From NCBI GenBank assembly GCA_963798655.1, contig CAWCUH010000004.1, positions 248,001 through 312,000 of the forward strand: 64,000 bases of DNA, written 5' to 3'. Numbering within the stretch: position 1 is the stretch's first letter; each line of letters opens with the position of its first letter. Positions 26,110 through 34,191 of the stretch are shown here, piece by piece. The translations under genes were made by a program, and so were the position numbers. The DNA is from CAVSMC01 sp963798655. Its GTDB lineage: Bacteria > Pseudomonadota > Gammaproteobacteria > Burkholderiales > Casimicrobiaceae. The notes beneath the pieces were generated by a model. That model was given only the letters and a program-made list of their open reading frames with translations. It was not told the DNA's origin and ran no database searches.

Positions 26110-26332
26110 CACGCGCGTAGCTTGCAGCGCGGCTCGAAGGCACCCTTTCCTGCCCGCGCGTCGTACGAATCGAGTATGCGATCCCTTTCGGCCTTCGGCA
26201 GCCGCGCGAGCTTGTCGACGCGCGCGTAGAAGCGGCGGAGGTGGTCGCCCTCCTCGTGCAAGATCGCCTGGAATGCCGGCACGCGGTCCGTGTAAAAGGC
26301 GACCGCTGCGCCGGCGCGACGCCGGCGGGCGT
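26110..26332 (-). other. Coding-like fragment, unrecognised
   Basis: On the minus strand, downstream of the frameshifted gene at 26333-26666, the sequence reads VPAFQAILHEEGDHLRRFYA then RVDKLARLPKAERDRILDSY with almost all third positions G or C, so it looks genuinely coding; coding quality fades after about 26110. A GTG near 26290 could be a start. It may be a small gene or the damaged part of a longer one lying between the CPxC protein and DUF3299. No family was recognised. Confidence 0.35.
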
Positions 26333-26666
26333 TCAGACGAACGTCGGAGGAGCGGGAGGCGGGGCGCGCGAGCGGTAATACGCCGGCGGGCGACCGGCGA
26401 ACGACGCAACGTCGGCGTCGATGCGCGGCGGCATGGACGGCGGCGCGAGCGAGCAAACGCTCGGCGACCGGCGACCCATGCGTGCTGCCTGCGAAAGACA
26501 CACAGATCGGACAGACTGCGTCGGCGCTCGGGACGAGCAGTGCCGCGCCGTGCGGGCGGCCGAGGCGCTCGCCGTCGTGCTCATACGGATGCACGAGCGC
26601 GCCGAGCTGCATGCCACACAGCAGCAGCGACAGCGCGGCGACGGCGACGGTGCGAAGCGCGTGCAT
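26333..26666 (-). pseudogene. Small exported CPxC protein, frameshifted
   Basis: Starting at ATG 26666, the frame reads a signal-like helix (TVAVAALSLLLCGMQLGALV), HPYEHDGE, and AVCPICVSFAGSTHG with a CPIC motif. The natural ending APPSMPPRIDADVASF then YYRSRAPPPAPPTFV, closed by TGA at 26333, is one base out of frame; the switch lies near 26430. Layout (short exported protein with CPxC and a proline-rich RSRAPP tail) resembles DUF2946-like proteins near metal transport genes. It belongs to the zinc island operon. The function is unknown. Confidence 0.6.
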
Positions 26667-26688
26667 CAGGTACCGATGATAAGGCCGA

Positions 26689-26991
26689 TCACTCCGGGTG
26701 CTTCATGCCGCAGTATTTGCCGTAGGCGATGCCCCGGCAAGCCTTCGCGAGATCGGCGTTGCACGAATCCTCGTCGCGGCCCGACTCGAGGCATTTCGCT
26801 GCGGCTTCGTGCGCGGAGGCGATCTTCCGGTGGCGTTCGATGTCGGCCTTCTCGTGCTCGGCGGCTTTCGCCGGATCGACGGCGCTGTGCGCGGGCTGCG
26901 TCGCCGCCGTCTTCTTCGGCGCATCGGCGGCGAGCGCCGACATTGCCGGAAGCATCGCTGCAATCGCGCACAAGATTACGACGCGTATCAT
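26689..26991 (-). CDS. Small exported cysteine-containing protein of the metal island
   Basis: 100 residues from ATG 26991, preceded by GGAGGTCCGTG. A signal peptide (RVVILCAIAAMLPAMSALAA) leads to a charged helical part and a C-terminal region with four cysteines (AAAKCLESGRDEDSCNADLA, KACRGIAYGKYCGMKHPE). It could be a metal-binding or disulfide-stabilised periplasmic protein. It lies 19 bases after the MacB-like permease stop on the same strand. No family was recognised. Confidence 0.75.
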   Translation of the reverse strand: MIRVVILCAIAAMLPAMSALAADAPKKTAATQPAHSAVDPAKAAEHEKADIERHRKIASAHEAAAKCLESGRDEDSCNADLAKACRGIAYGKYCGMKHPE

Positions 26992-27010
26992 CACGGACCT
27001 CCTCGTGTCG

Positions 27011-28213
27011 TCAGTTGCGCCGCGCAAGGGTGCCGGAGATGTCCGCGTGCGCGGCGCGCCACGCGGGCAGCAGCGCGGCGAGCGCCGCCGCGACGAACGA
27101 CGGCACGAGCAGCCACAGCTCGGCCGCCAAGAAGGACATTGCCGAAAGGCGCACGCTTTCCTGCTCGCCGATCCAGGCGACGAGCAGCGCGACGAGACCG
27201 TGCGCGAGCAGCAAGCCGAGAACGCCACCGAGCACCGCGAGCATCAGCGCCTCCATCATCATCATCAGCGCGATGGTCGATGGCCGCGCGCCCAGCGTGC
27301 GCAGCACCGCGATGTCGTACGCGCGCTCGGCGAGCGCGTGGTAGAGCGCGATGAAGAGCGACAGCGCCGCGGTTGCGAGCACCACGCCGCCGAACGCGCG
27401 GATCACGTCGGCGCCCACGCCGATCATGCGGAAGAGCCGGGCGGACTCGAGCGCCGGTGACGCTGCCTGCATGTTGGTCTCGGTGTTGATGTAGCGCGGC
27501 AGCGTCACCGCGGCGAGCGGCGTCGCGTACTGGACCAGCAGCGCGGTGACCTCGCGCTCCTGCTTCATCACCTCGAGCTCGTCGGGATCGCTGATCTTGC
27601 CCTCGTGCACCTGCCAGACGCTTTCGGTGTTGCACAGCACCAGCCGATCGAGCACGGTGCCAGTGGGCTTCAGCACGCCGACGACCGTGTAGACGCTGTC
27701 GCCGTGCACGGGTCCGCCGGGCGCGAGACCGTGCGAGCCGACGAAGCGGCCACCGAGCTTCAATCCCGACCGCGCGGCCACGGTGGAGCCGATCACCGCC
27801 TCCAATGTGTCATGCCACATCCGCCCCGCCGCGAGCTCGCCGCCGTACAGCGCCGGGTACTCGGGCGTCGTGCCGACGATCCTGTACGCGCCAAAGCTGT
27901 CGCCGAGCGAAATCGGCACGACGCGGCGCACGCGCCGATCGTGCTTGAGCTTTTCCATCGCCGACAGCGGCACGTTGCCCGTCGGCACGTCGAGCTCGTA
28001 GATCGCCGAGAGGATCAGCTGGATAGGGCTGCCCTTCGCGCCGACGACGAGGTCGATGCCTTCGGCGTCGCGGTTCAGGTTGTCGGCGACTTCGCGGTCG
28101 ACGATGCGCACGAAGCCGATCGTCGCGATGCCGATCGCGAGCAGCAGCACATTCAAAAGCGTGCCGAGCGGCCGCGCGCGCAGGTAGCTCCACGCGAGCT
28201 GGAAGACGTTCAC
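27011..28213 (-). CDS. MacB/FtsX-like ABC transporter permease
   Basis: 400 residues from a GTG at 28213. A first helix (GTLLNVLLLAIGIATIGFVR) is followed by a large periplasmic domain (VVPISLGDSFGAYRIVGTTP) and three C-terminal helices, including AERAYDIAVLRTLGARPSTI, the FtsX-domain signature. It pairs with the ATPase upstream (GTGA overlap). The combination with DUF3299 and a Fur-family regulator matches the zinc-responsive PA4063-PA4066 locus of Pseudomonas and the Zrg locus of Vibrio, so a zinc role is favoured over lipoprotein export. Confidence 0.85.
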   Translation of the reverse strand: MNVFQLAWSYLRARPLGTLLNVLLLAIGIATIGFVRIVDREVADNLNRDAEGIDLVVGAKGSPIQLILSAIYELDVPTGNVPLSAMEKLKHDRRVRRVVPISLGDSFGAYRIVGTTPEYPALYGGELAAGRMWHDTLEAVIGSTVAARSGLKLGGRFVGSHGLAPGGPVHGDSVYTVVGVLKPTGTVLDRLVLCNTESVWQVHEGKISDPDELEVMKQEREVTALLVQYATPLAAVTLPRYINTETNMQAASPALESARLFRMIGVGADVIRAFGGVVLATAALSLFIALYHALAERAYDIAVLRTLGARPSTIALMMMMEALMLAVLGGVLGLLLAHGLVALLVAWIGEQESVRLSAMSFLAAELWLLVPSFVAAALAALLPAWRAAHADISGTLARRN

Positions 28214-28866
28214 GCGACGGCCTTCGCGACGCGACGCGGCAACGCGAGCTGGCGCGCGATGCGCGCCTTCAACCGCGTATCGTGCGTCGCGATAACAAGC
28301 GCAACGTGCTCGCGGCGCGCGGTGCCGAGCAGAAGATCGGCGACCGCGGCCGCGGCCTCGTCGTCGAGATTCGAGGTCGGCTCGTCGGCGAGCAGGAGCT
28401 GGGGTCGGTTGACGAGCGCGCGCGCGATAGCGACGCGCTGCTGCTGGCCAACTGAGAGCTGGTGCGGATGCGCATGCGCGCGATCGTCGACGCCGAGCGC
28501 CGCGAGCATCGCGTGCGCGGCGGCGCCGTCGACGGCAAGCCCGGCGATGCGTTGCGCGACGAGCAGGTTCTGCAGCGCGGTGAGCGTGGGCAGCAGATGG
28601 AACTGCTGCAGCACGACGCCCACGTGACGACCGCGGAAGCGGTCGCGTGCCGACGGCGACAGCGCCGCGAGATCCTGGCCGTCGACCTCGACGATTCCTT
28701 CGGTCGCGACCAGCAGCCCGGCGATCAGGTGCAGCAGCGTGGTCTTGCCGCAACCCGACGGTCCGACGACCAGCATCTGCTCCTCGGACGCCACGAACAG
28801 CTCGTCGAGCACGAGCACCTCGGCACCGCCTCGGTAAGCGAAGTGCAGCCGCTCGATGCGGATCAT
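28210..28866 (-). CDS. ABC transporter ATPase (LolD/MacB-type)
   Basis: 218 residues. Walker A VGPSGCGKTTLLHLIAG, signature QLSVGQQQRVAIARAL (the usual SGG is SVG), Walker B LLLADEPTSNLD and H-loop LVIATHDTRLKAR. It energises the MacB-like permease. The start codon overlaps the stop of the Fur-family regulator (ATGA) and its own stop overlaps the permease start, indicating tight coupling. Confidence 0.88.
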   Translation of the reverse strand: MIRIERLHFAYRGGAEVLVLDELFVASEEQMLVVGPSGCGKTTLLHLIAGLLVATEGIVEVDGQDLAALSPSARDRFRGRHVGVVLQQFHLLPTLTALQNLLVAQRIAGLAVDGAAAHAMLAALGVDDRAHAHPHQLSVGQQQRVAIARALVNRPQLLLADEPTSNLDDEAAAAVADLLLGTARREHVALVIATHDTRLKARIARQLALPRRVAKAVA

Positions 28867-29261
28867 GCGTGGATTCGCGCCCCGCGTTTCGCGCAGCCCG
28901 GACAGCGGCCGTACAGCGTCACATCGTGATGCTCGACCGTGAAGCCGCGCGGCGCGAGCCGGCGCAGATCACCGGGGCAGCCGGGCACGTCGAACACCCG
29001 CCGGCACCGCGTGCACTGGAAGTGATGGTGGTGCTCGGCCTCGGTGAGCTCGTAGCGCGGTGCGTCGCCGGGCAGCGTGACCAGACGGACCGCGCCGTCG
29101 GCGGCGAGCCGCTTCAGGTTGCGATAGACCGTGGCGAGCCCGAGGCGGTTCACGCTTCCGCGTGCGTCGCGCAGGATCTCCTGCGGCGACAGCGGCCTGC
29201 CCGCCTGCTCGATCGCCGCGCGGATCGCGTCGCGCTGGCGGGTGGCGCGCTCGTTGGTCAT
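28863..29261 (-). CDS. zur: Fur-family metal regulator, probably Zur
   Basis: 132 residues. The winged-helix domain (GRPLSPQEILRDARGSVNRL, then GLATVYRNLKRLAADGAV) is followed by the dimerisation domain with histidine cluster AEHHHHFQCTRCRRVF and a second CXXC in GRCPGCAKRG, giving a Cys4 structural zinc site. It heads an operon with a MacB-like ABC pair and is divergent from znuA-like genes, with a palindromic operator between them. Context supports Zur (zinc); Mur (manganese) cannot be excluded, see the ligand set of the binding protein. Confidence 0.82.
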   Translation of the reverse strand: MTNERATRQRDAIRAAIEQAGRPLSPQEILRDARGSVNRLGLATVYRNLKRLAADGAVRLVTLPGDAPRYELTEAEHHHHFQCTRCRRVFDVPGCPGDLRRLAPRGFTVEHHDVTLYGRCPGCAKRGARIHA

Positions 29262-29294
29262 GGTGGTGAAGGTGCCCCGATGGTGTTACGATAA

Positions 29295-29310
29295 TGATAA
29301 CCCATTATCA
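29295..29310. promoter_or_regulatory. Palindromic Fur/Zur-type operator
   Basis: TGATAACCCATTATCA is a perfect inverted repeat TGATAA-N4-TTATCA, in an AT-rich patch (GATAATGATAA) that stands out in this GC-rich DNA. It lies 34 bases from the regulator start and 68 bases from the znuA-like start, so one site could control both directions. Confidence 0.75.
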
Positions 29311-29377
29311 AAGAGGCGCGAGCCGTGCCGTTCCGACCGCCGGGCTCGCGAAGGCGAAGGCCTTCCGGTCCCTCCGC

Positions 29378-30241
29378 ATGCTTCGCCTAAGCGTCGCGCT
29401 CGTCGCGCTCGCCGCCGCGGTCTTTGCGCGCGCGGCCCCGGTCGCGATCGTCGCCGCCGAAAGCGTGTACGGCGACATCGCGCGCCAGATTGGCGGCGAC
29501 GACGTGAGCGTCGCCAGCATCCTGGCAGGCTCCGGGCAAGATCCGCACGAGTTCGCGCCGGGCGCGGCTGAGGCGCGGGCCGTCGCCCAGGCGCGCATCC
29601 TGGTGATCAACGGCGCCGATTACGACGCCTGGATGACGAAGCTCGCGTCGGCGTCGCCGTCGCGCTCGCGCGAGACGATCGACGTCGCACGGCTCGCGGG
29701 GCGCCGCAGCGGCGACAACCCGCATGTCTGGTACGACACCGCCGCGATCTCGGCGCTCGCGCGCGCTCTTGCGGACACGCTGTCGCGCATCGATCCGGCG
29801 CATCGCGCCGCGTATGCAGGGCGGCTCGCCGCGTTCGACGCCTCGATGCGACCGCTCGCCGAGCACATCCGGTCGATGCGCGACCGCTACGCCGGCACGC
29901 CGGTTACAGCCACCGAGCCGGTGTTCGGCTACATGGCCGACGCGCTCGGCCTCGACATGCGCAATGCACGCTTTCAGCTCGCGGTGATGAACGGCAGCGA
30001 GCCGGCGCCGCGCGACGTCGCGGCGTTCGAAACCGACCTGCGCCGCCGTTTGGTGCGCGTGCTGATCTTCAACCGGCAAACGACGGGGCCGCTCGCCGAT
30101 CGGATGCGCGCGCTCGCCACGTCGTCGGGCGTGCCGGTGGTCGGCGTCGACGAAACCGAGCCGGCGAACACGACGTATGTGCGTTGGATGCTTGGTCAGC
30201 TCGAAGCGCTCGATGCCGCGCTGTCGAAGAGATCGCGATGA
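29378..30241 (+). CDS. znuA: ZnuA/MntC-type metal-binding protein of an ABC importer
   Basis: 287 residues; ATG 29378 is chosen because a signal peptide follows at once (RLSVALVALAAAVFARAAP). Likely metal ligands: His in GSGQDPHEFAPG, His in GDNPHVWYDTAA, Glu in TATEPVFGYM and Asp in VVGVDETEP. This His-His-Glu-Asp set resembles manganese-type (PsaA/MntC) more than the His3 set of E. coli ZnuA, and the histidine-rich loop of ZnuA is missing. It is first of a three-gene import operon, overlapping the ATPase start by 4 bases. Confidence 0.85.
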   Translation: MLRLSVALVALAAAVFARAAPVAIVAAESVYGDIARQIGGDDVSVASILAGSGQDPHEFAPGAAEARAVAQARILVINGADYDAWMTKLASASPSRSRETIDVARLAGRRSGDNPHVWYDTAAISALARALADTLSRIDPAHRAAYAGRLAAFDASMRPLAEHIRSMRDRYAGTPVTATEPVFGYMADALGLDMRNARFQLAVMNGSEPAPRDVAAFETDLRRRLVRVLIFNRQTTGPLADRMRALATSSGVPVVGVDETEPANTTYVRWMLGQLEALDAALSKRSR

Positions 30242-31033
30242 GCGCCGTCGAGCTCGACCGGGTGACGCTCGCCCGCGGTGAGCGCGTCGTGCTGCGCGAG
30301 CTCACCGCGACGATCGCCGACGGCGAGTTCATCGGCGTCTTCGGGCCGAACGGCGCCGGCAAGTCGACGCTGCTGCACGCGATCCTCGGGCTGCTCCCGC
30401 CGGTGTCGGGCACGATTCGCGTACACGGCGCGCAGCCGACGCGCGGCAACCGCCAATGCCGGCTACCTGCCGCAGCACCGCTCGAACGTCGGCGATCTTC
30501 GCGTGCGCGGGCGCGACTTCGTGGCCGCGGCGCGCGACGGCCACCGCTTCGGCATCGCCCTCGCGAGCCGCGACGCGCGCCAAGCGACGGATCGCGCGCT
30601 CGATGCGGTCGGCGCGTCGGCGCTCGGCGATCGGCCGCTCGCCGAACTTTCCGGCGGCGAGCGCCAGCGGTTGCTTCTCGCGCAGGCGCTCGTCGGCGAG
30701 CCGCGGCTGCTGCTGCTCGATGAGCCTCTGCTCTCGCTCGATCCGGGCGCCGAGAACGACGTCGTCGCTCTGATCAAGCGGTTGCAGCAGTCGCTCGGGA
30801 TGACGGTGCTGTTCACCGCGCACGAGCTCAATCCGCTGCTGGGCGCGATGGACCGCGTGCTCTACCTCGGCCATGGCCGCGGCGCGATCGGAAGCGTCGA
30901 CGATGTCATGCGAAGCGACGTGCTGTCCGAGCTCTACGGCGCGGACATCGATGTCGTGCGCGTCGGCGGTCGCATCGTGATCGTCTCCGGCGAAGGCATG
31001 CACGACACCGACGCGCACCGTCACGATGCTTGA
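30238..31033 (+). pseudogene. znuC: ZnuC-like metal ABC ATPase, frameshifted
   Basis: From ATG 30238 the frame reads VFGPNGAGKSTLLHAILGLL (Walker A) and ends useful coding at VHGAQPTRGNR. The rest of the protein, ANAGYLPQHRSNV, LAELSGGERQRLLLAQAL, LLLLDEPLLSLDPGAEND and LFTAHELNPLLGAMD, is one base later. Dropping one C from AACCGCC at about 30449-30455 restores a normal 264-residue ATPase. All catalytic motifs are intact after correction, so an assembly indel is likely. The stop overlaps the znuB start by 8 bases. Confidence 0.8.
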
Positions 31034-31842
31034 CTACGAGTTCATGCGCAATGCGTTCGCCGCTGGCGCGATCGTCGCGGTCGTCGCTGGCGCGGTCGGC
31101 TATTTCGTGGTGCTGCGCCAGCTCGCCTTCGCCGGCCATGCGCTGGGCCACGTCGGCTTCGCCGGTGCAGCCGGTGCCGGCCTCATCGGCACTCGCTCCG
31201 TTCTGGGGACTGCTCGCGGCGACGCTCGCCGCCGCCGTCGCGATGGGCTCGCTTGGCGAGCGGCTGCGCGGCCGCGATGTCGCGATCGGCGTGATCCTTT
31301 CGCTCGCGCTGGGCCTCGGCGTGCTGTTCCTCTTCTTCTACCGTTCGCACGCGACGCAGGCGACTGCGATCCTGTTCGGCAACGTGTTCGCCGTCGATGC
31401 GGCGTCGGTGCGCACGCTCGCGGCACTGGGTGCAGCGAGCGTCGCCGCGCTCGCCGCGATGTCGCGGCCGCTGCTGTTCGCCACCTTCGCACCGGAGCTC
31501 GCCGTCGCGAAGGGCGTGTCGCTGCGGCTCGTGTCGGTGCTGTTTCTGGTCGTCGTCGCGATCGCCGTCGCCGAAAGCGCGCAGGTCGTCGGCGTGCTGC
31601 TCGTCTTCACGCTGATGGTCGGTCCGGCGGCCGCCGCCATCGCTCTCACGCCCCGCGTCGCGGCAGGCCTCGCGCTGTCGGTGGCAGTGGCGCTCGGCTG
31701 CACGTGGGCCGGCATCGCGCTCGCGTATGCGACCGATTGGCCGGCGACGACGTGGATCGTGTTGCTGTCGTCGGCTGCGTATTTCGCGAGCCTGTACGCG
31801 GCGCGTACGCGTCAGCCCGCTGCGAGCGCCGCGAACACCTGA
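31026..31842 (+). pseudogene. znuB: ZnuB-like metal ABC permease, frameshifted
   Basis: From ATG 31026 the frame reads MLDYEFMRNAFAAGAIVAVV and RQLAFAGHALGHVGFAGAA, the usual ZnuB N-terminus, then slips at about 31190. The next frame continues APFWGLLAATLAAAVAMGSL through VVGVLLVFTLMVGPAAAAI to TGA at 31842. Removing one G from ATCGGCAC gives a continuous 271-residue protein with about eight helices. Its 3' end overlaps the convergent HupE/UreJ gene by 31 bases. Confidence 0.8.
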
Positions 31843-32953
31843 ACATCGAACGCGCGCTCGACGAACCACGCGCACGCGAGCGCCGCGATCGCGACCGATC
31901 CGCCGGCGAGCGCGACCCGACGGTACGCCCACGTCGCGCGCAATGCATACGCGATCGGCAGGAACGCCGCGACGATCGCGAGCTGCCCGAGCTCGACGCC
32001 GAGGTTGAATCCGGCGAGCGACAGCGCGAGCGAATGCGTCGGCAGGCCGAGATCGGCCAGCGCGCCGGCGAAGCCGAAGCCGTGCAGCAGACCGAATCCG
32101 AATGCCGCGAGCCAGCGGCCGTTGGCGACGATCGGATGCAGATTGTTCAGCGCGGCGAGCACGACCGACAGCGCGATCGCCGATTCGACGACCCGCGAAG
32201 GCAACGCGACGACGCCGAGTGCCGCGAGCGACAGTGTGATCGAATGCGCGAGCGTGAACGCGGTGACCACCTTCGCAACGTCGACGAACGACTCGCGAAA
32301 CGACGATGTCGGCTGCCATGCGCGGCGCGGCGCACGAGCACCGCAGGCAGCAGCAGCGACAGCAGGAACAGCATGTGATCGAACCCGGTCCAGATGTGCC
32401 GGACGCCTTCGTGCACGTATTGGCCGATCTGCGCGAGCACACCGCCGGTGTCGCCGCCGACGATCGCCGCCGGCGCGTCGGCCGATAGGATCGCGCTGCG
32501 CGTCTCGCCGCGCTCGACGTAGTTCAGCAGGCCGCGATGCGTCGGATCGACGTCGAACAGCAGCCGGTAGTCGATCGCGAGCGTGGGCGCCGCTTCGTCG
32601 CAATCGCCGGCGAGCGTGATCACCACGTACGCACCGTCGGTGTGCGTGTCGATCGAGTGCGCGGTGGCGCGCAGCGCACACGCGTTGCCGCCGGTGCGCA
32701 CGGCGAGCCGCGACAGCACGTACGCGTCGATCGCATCCTGCCTCGCGCGAACCTCGCCCCACGTGATCGCGCCGTCACCGTCGGCATCGAGGCCGATCGC
32801 GACCTCGACGTCGCGCAGCGCGACGTCCCACCGGCCCTCGAGCGCCGCGCCGTCGCGCACGATCGTCAGGTACGCATCGCTCGGCTTGTGCGCGAGCGCT
32901 CCCGTGCAGGCGAGCGAAAGCAGCGCCGCGGCCATGATCATCGCGCGCTTCAT
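31812..32953 (-). pseudogene. HupE/UreJ-family membrane protein with an EF-hand loop, frameshifted
   Basis: From ATG 32953: signal peptide (MIMAAALLSLACTGALA), an N-terminal exported domain with a textbook EF-hand loop DADGDGAITWGE, then the HupE/UreJ_2 part starting HIWTGFDHMLFLLSLLLPAV. After about 32330 the frame slips by one base (a base seems missing); the correct continuation is SFRESFVDVAKVVTAFTLAH, then FGFGLLHGFGFAGALADLGL, to TGA at 31812. The corrected protein is about 380 residues. The HupE/UreJ fold is linked to nickel or other metal movement, but this secreted-domain variant is uncharacterised. It overlaps the TPR gene stop by 4 bases. Confidence 0.75.
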
Positions 32954-34131
32954 CGACGCTCTCCCAGGCGCGCGGCGATCGAAACGTCCTCGAGCCGCGT
33001 CGACGCGATCCATTCCCTTGCAGTGGCGAGCGCCGCACGATCGTTCGCCGCGAGCGCGGCATCCACCAGCACGCGAAGATCGGCCGGCTCGCGCTGCACG
33101 GTCCAGTTCGCACGGGCGAGATCGAGCGCGCTGCCGGCGTCGCGTTCGATCGCGAGCCGAAAACGCGCTTCCTCGCGCGCGTGCAGCGCGTCGCCGCGAA
33201 GCCGCGCCGCGTGGTACCGCGCGACGAGCTCCGCGCGATGCGCGGCGTAATCGGCCGCCGCGTCGGGCAACCGTGCTTCGGCGAGCACGAGCCGCAGCAG
33301 CACCGCGTCGTGCCGCGTCCAGCCGGCGACCAGCGCCTCCGCCTCGCGCGCTCGCGCCGAGTCGAGCAGCAGGTCGGCGTAGGCCGCTCGCGCGTACGCG
33401 TCGCGCGGATCGATCGCGAGCACCGATTGCAGTGCGCGCTCCGCCGTGTCGCGCTCGCCGCGACGGAGCGCGATTTCGGCCAGCATCGTCGTCGCCCACG
33501 CGCGCACGCCGGCGTCTGCGTTCGGCGCGCAGGCGAGCGCATCGCGCAACGCCTGCTGAGCCCGCTCCGCGTGACCGGAAAGACTGGCCGGAGCCGCGGT
33601 GCACGCGACGGCGACGATCGCCGGCGCGTGCCGCGCGAGCCGCGCGCAATCGCGCTCGGCGTCGGCATAGCGGCCCTGCACGGTGAGCACGGACGCACGC
33701 GTAAGCAGCGACTGCGCATCGTCGGGATGCGCTGCGATCAGCCGGTCGAGGTCGACCAGCGCGCCCGTGAAATCGTGGCGGCTTTGCCGGATCGTCGCGC
33801 GCAGCAGCGCGACGGGCGGCGGCGCATCGGCGACGGTCCACCATGGGGCAAGCGACGCCTGCGCATAGCCGAGATAACGCGGGTCGCCGGTTCGGCGCGA
33901 CGCGTCGATCGAGCGGCGCGCGACCAGTGTCGCGAGCGTCAGATCGAGCGGCCGCTTCGACGCGGCGGCGCGAAGGCGCTTCAATTCGGCGAGCGTCGCG
34001 TCGCTCGCCTCGGGAAGCCGCTCGAGCACGACGGAATCCTCCGCGGGCACGAACGGCTTCGCGAGCGCAGTGGGCGCAATCATCAGCGGCGCCATCGCGA
34101 CGACGCACAACAGTCCTCGAAGACGCATCAT
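32950..34131 (-). CDS. Exported tetratricopeptide-repeat protein
   Basis: 393 residues with a signal peptide (LCVVAMAPLMIAPTALA). Several TPR-like helix pairs are seen, such as DFTGALVDLDRLIAAHPDDA, QGRYADAERDCARLARHAPA and RGERDTAERALQSVLAIDPR. It probably scaffolds protein contacts in the periplasm. The stop overlaps the start of the HupE/UreJ gene (ATGA), and the DUF4331 gene lies upstream after a hairpin, so the three form one module on the minus strand. Its function is unknown. Confidence 0.82.
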   Translation of the reverse strand: MMRLRGLLCVVAMAPLMIAPTALAKPFVPAEDSVVLERLPEASDATLAELKRLRAAASKRPLDLTLATLVARRSIDASRRTGDPRYLGYAQASLAPWWTVADAPPPVALLRATIRQSRHDFTGALVDLDRLIAAHPDDAQSLLTRASVLTVQGRYADAERDCARLARHAPAIVAVACTAAPASLSGHAERAQQALRDALACAPNADAGVRAWATTMLAEIALRRGERDTAERALQSVLAIDPRDAYARAAYADLLLDSARAREAEALVAGWTRHDAVLLRLVLAEARLPDAAADYAAHRAELVARYHAARLRGDALHAREEARFRLAIERDAGSALDLARANWTVQREPADLRVLVDAALAANDRAALATAREWIASTRLEDVSIAARLGERR

Positions 34132-34156
34132 CTTTTCCCGATCACTTCGCCAACAA

Positions 34157-34184
34157 GCGGCTCCGCGAAGCGTCGCGGAGCCGC
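34157..34184 (-). terminator. Strong hairpin between DUF4331 and TPR genes, flanked by direct repeats
   Basis: GCGGCTCCGCGA, loop AGCG, TCGCGGAGCCGC form a perfect 12-bp stem. On the minus strand it follows the DUF4331 stop by a few bases and is followed by TTGTT, so it can act as a terminator or attenuator. The 11-base sequence ATCACTTCGCC occurs on both sides (34141-34151 and 34191-34201), the second copy including the DUF4331 stop. Confidence 0.6.
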
Positions 34185-34191
34185 AAGCCCA

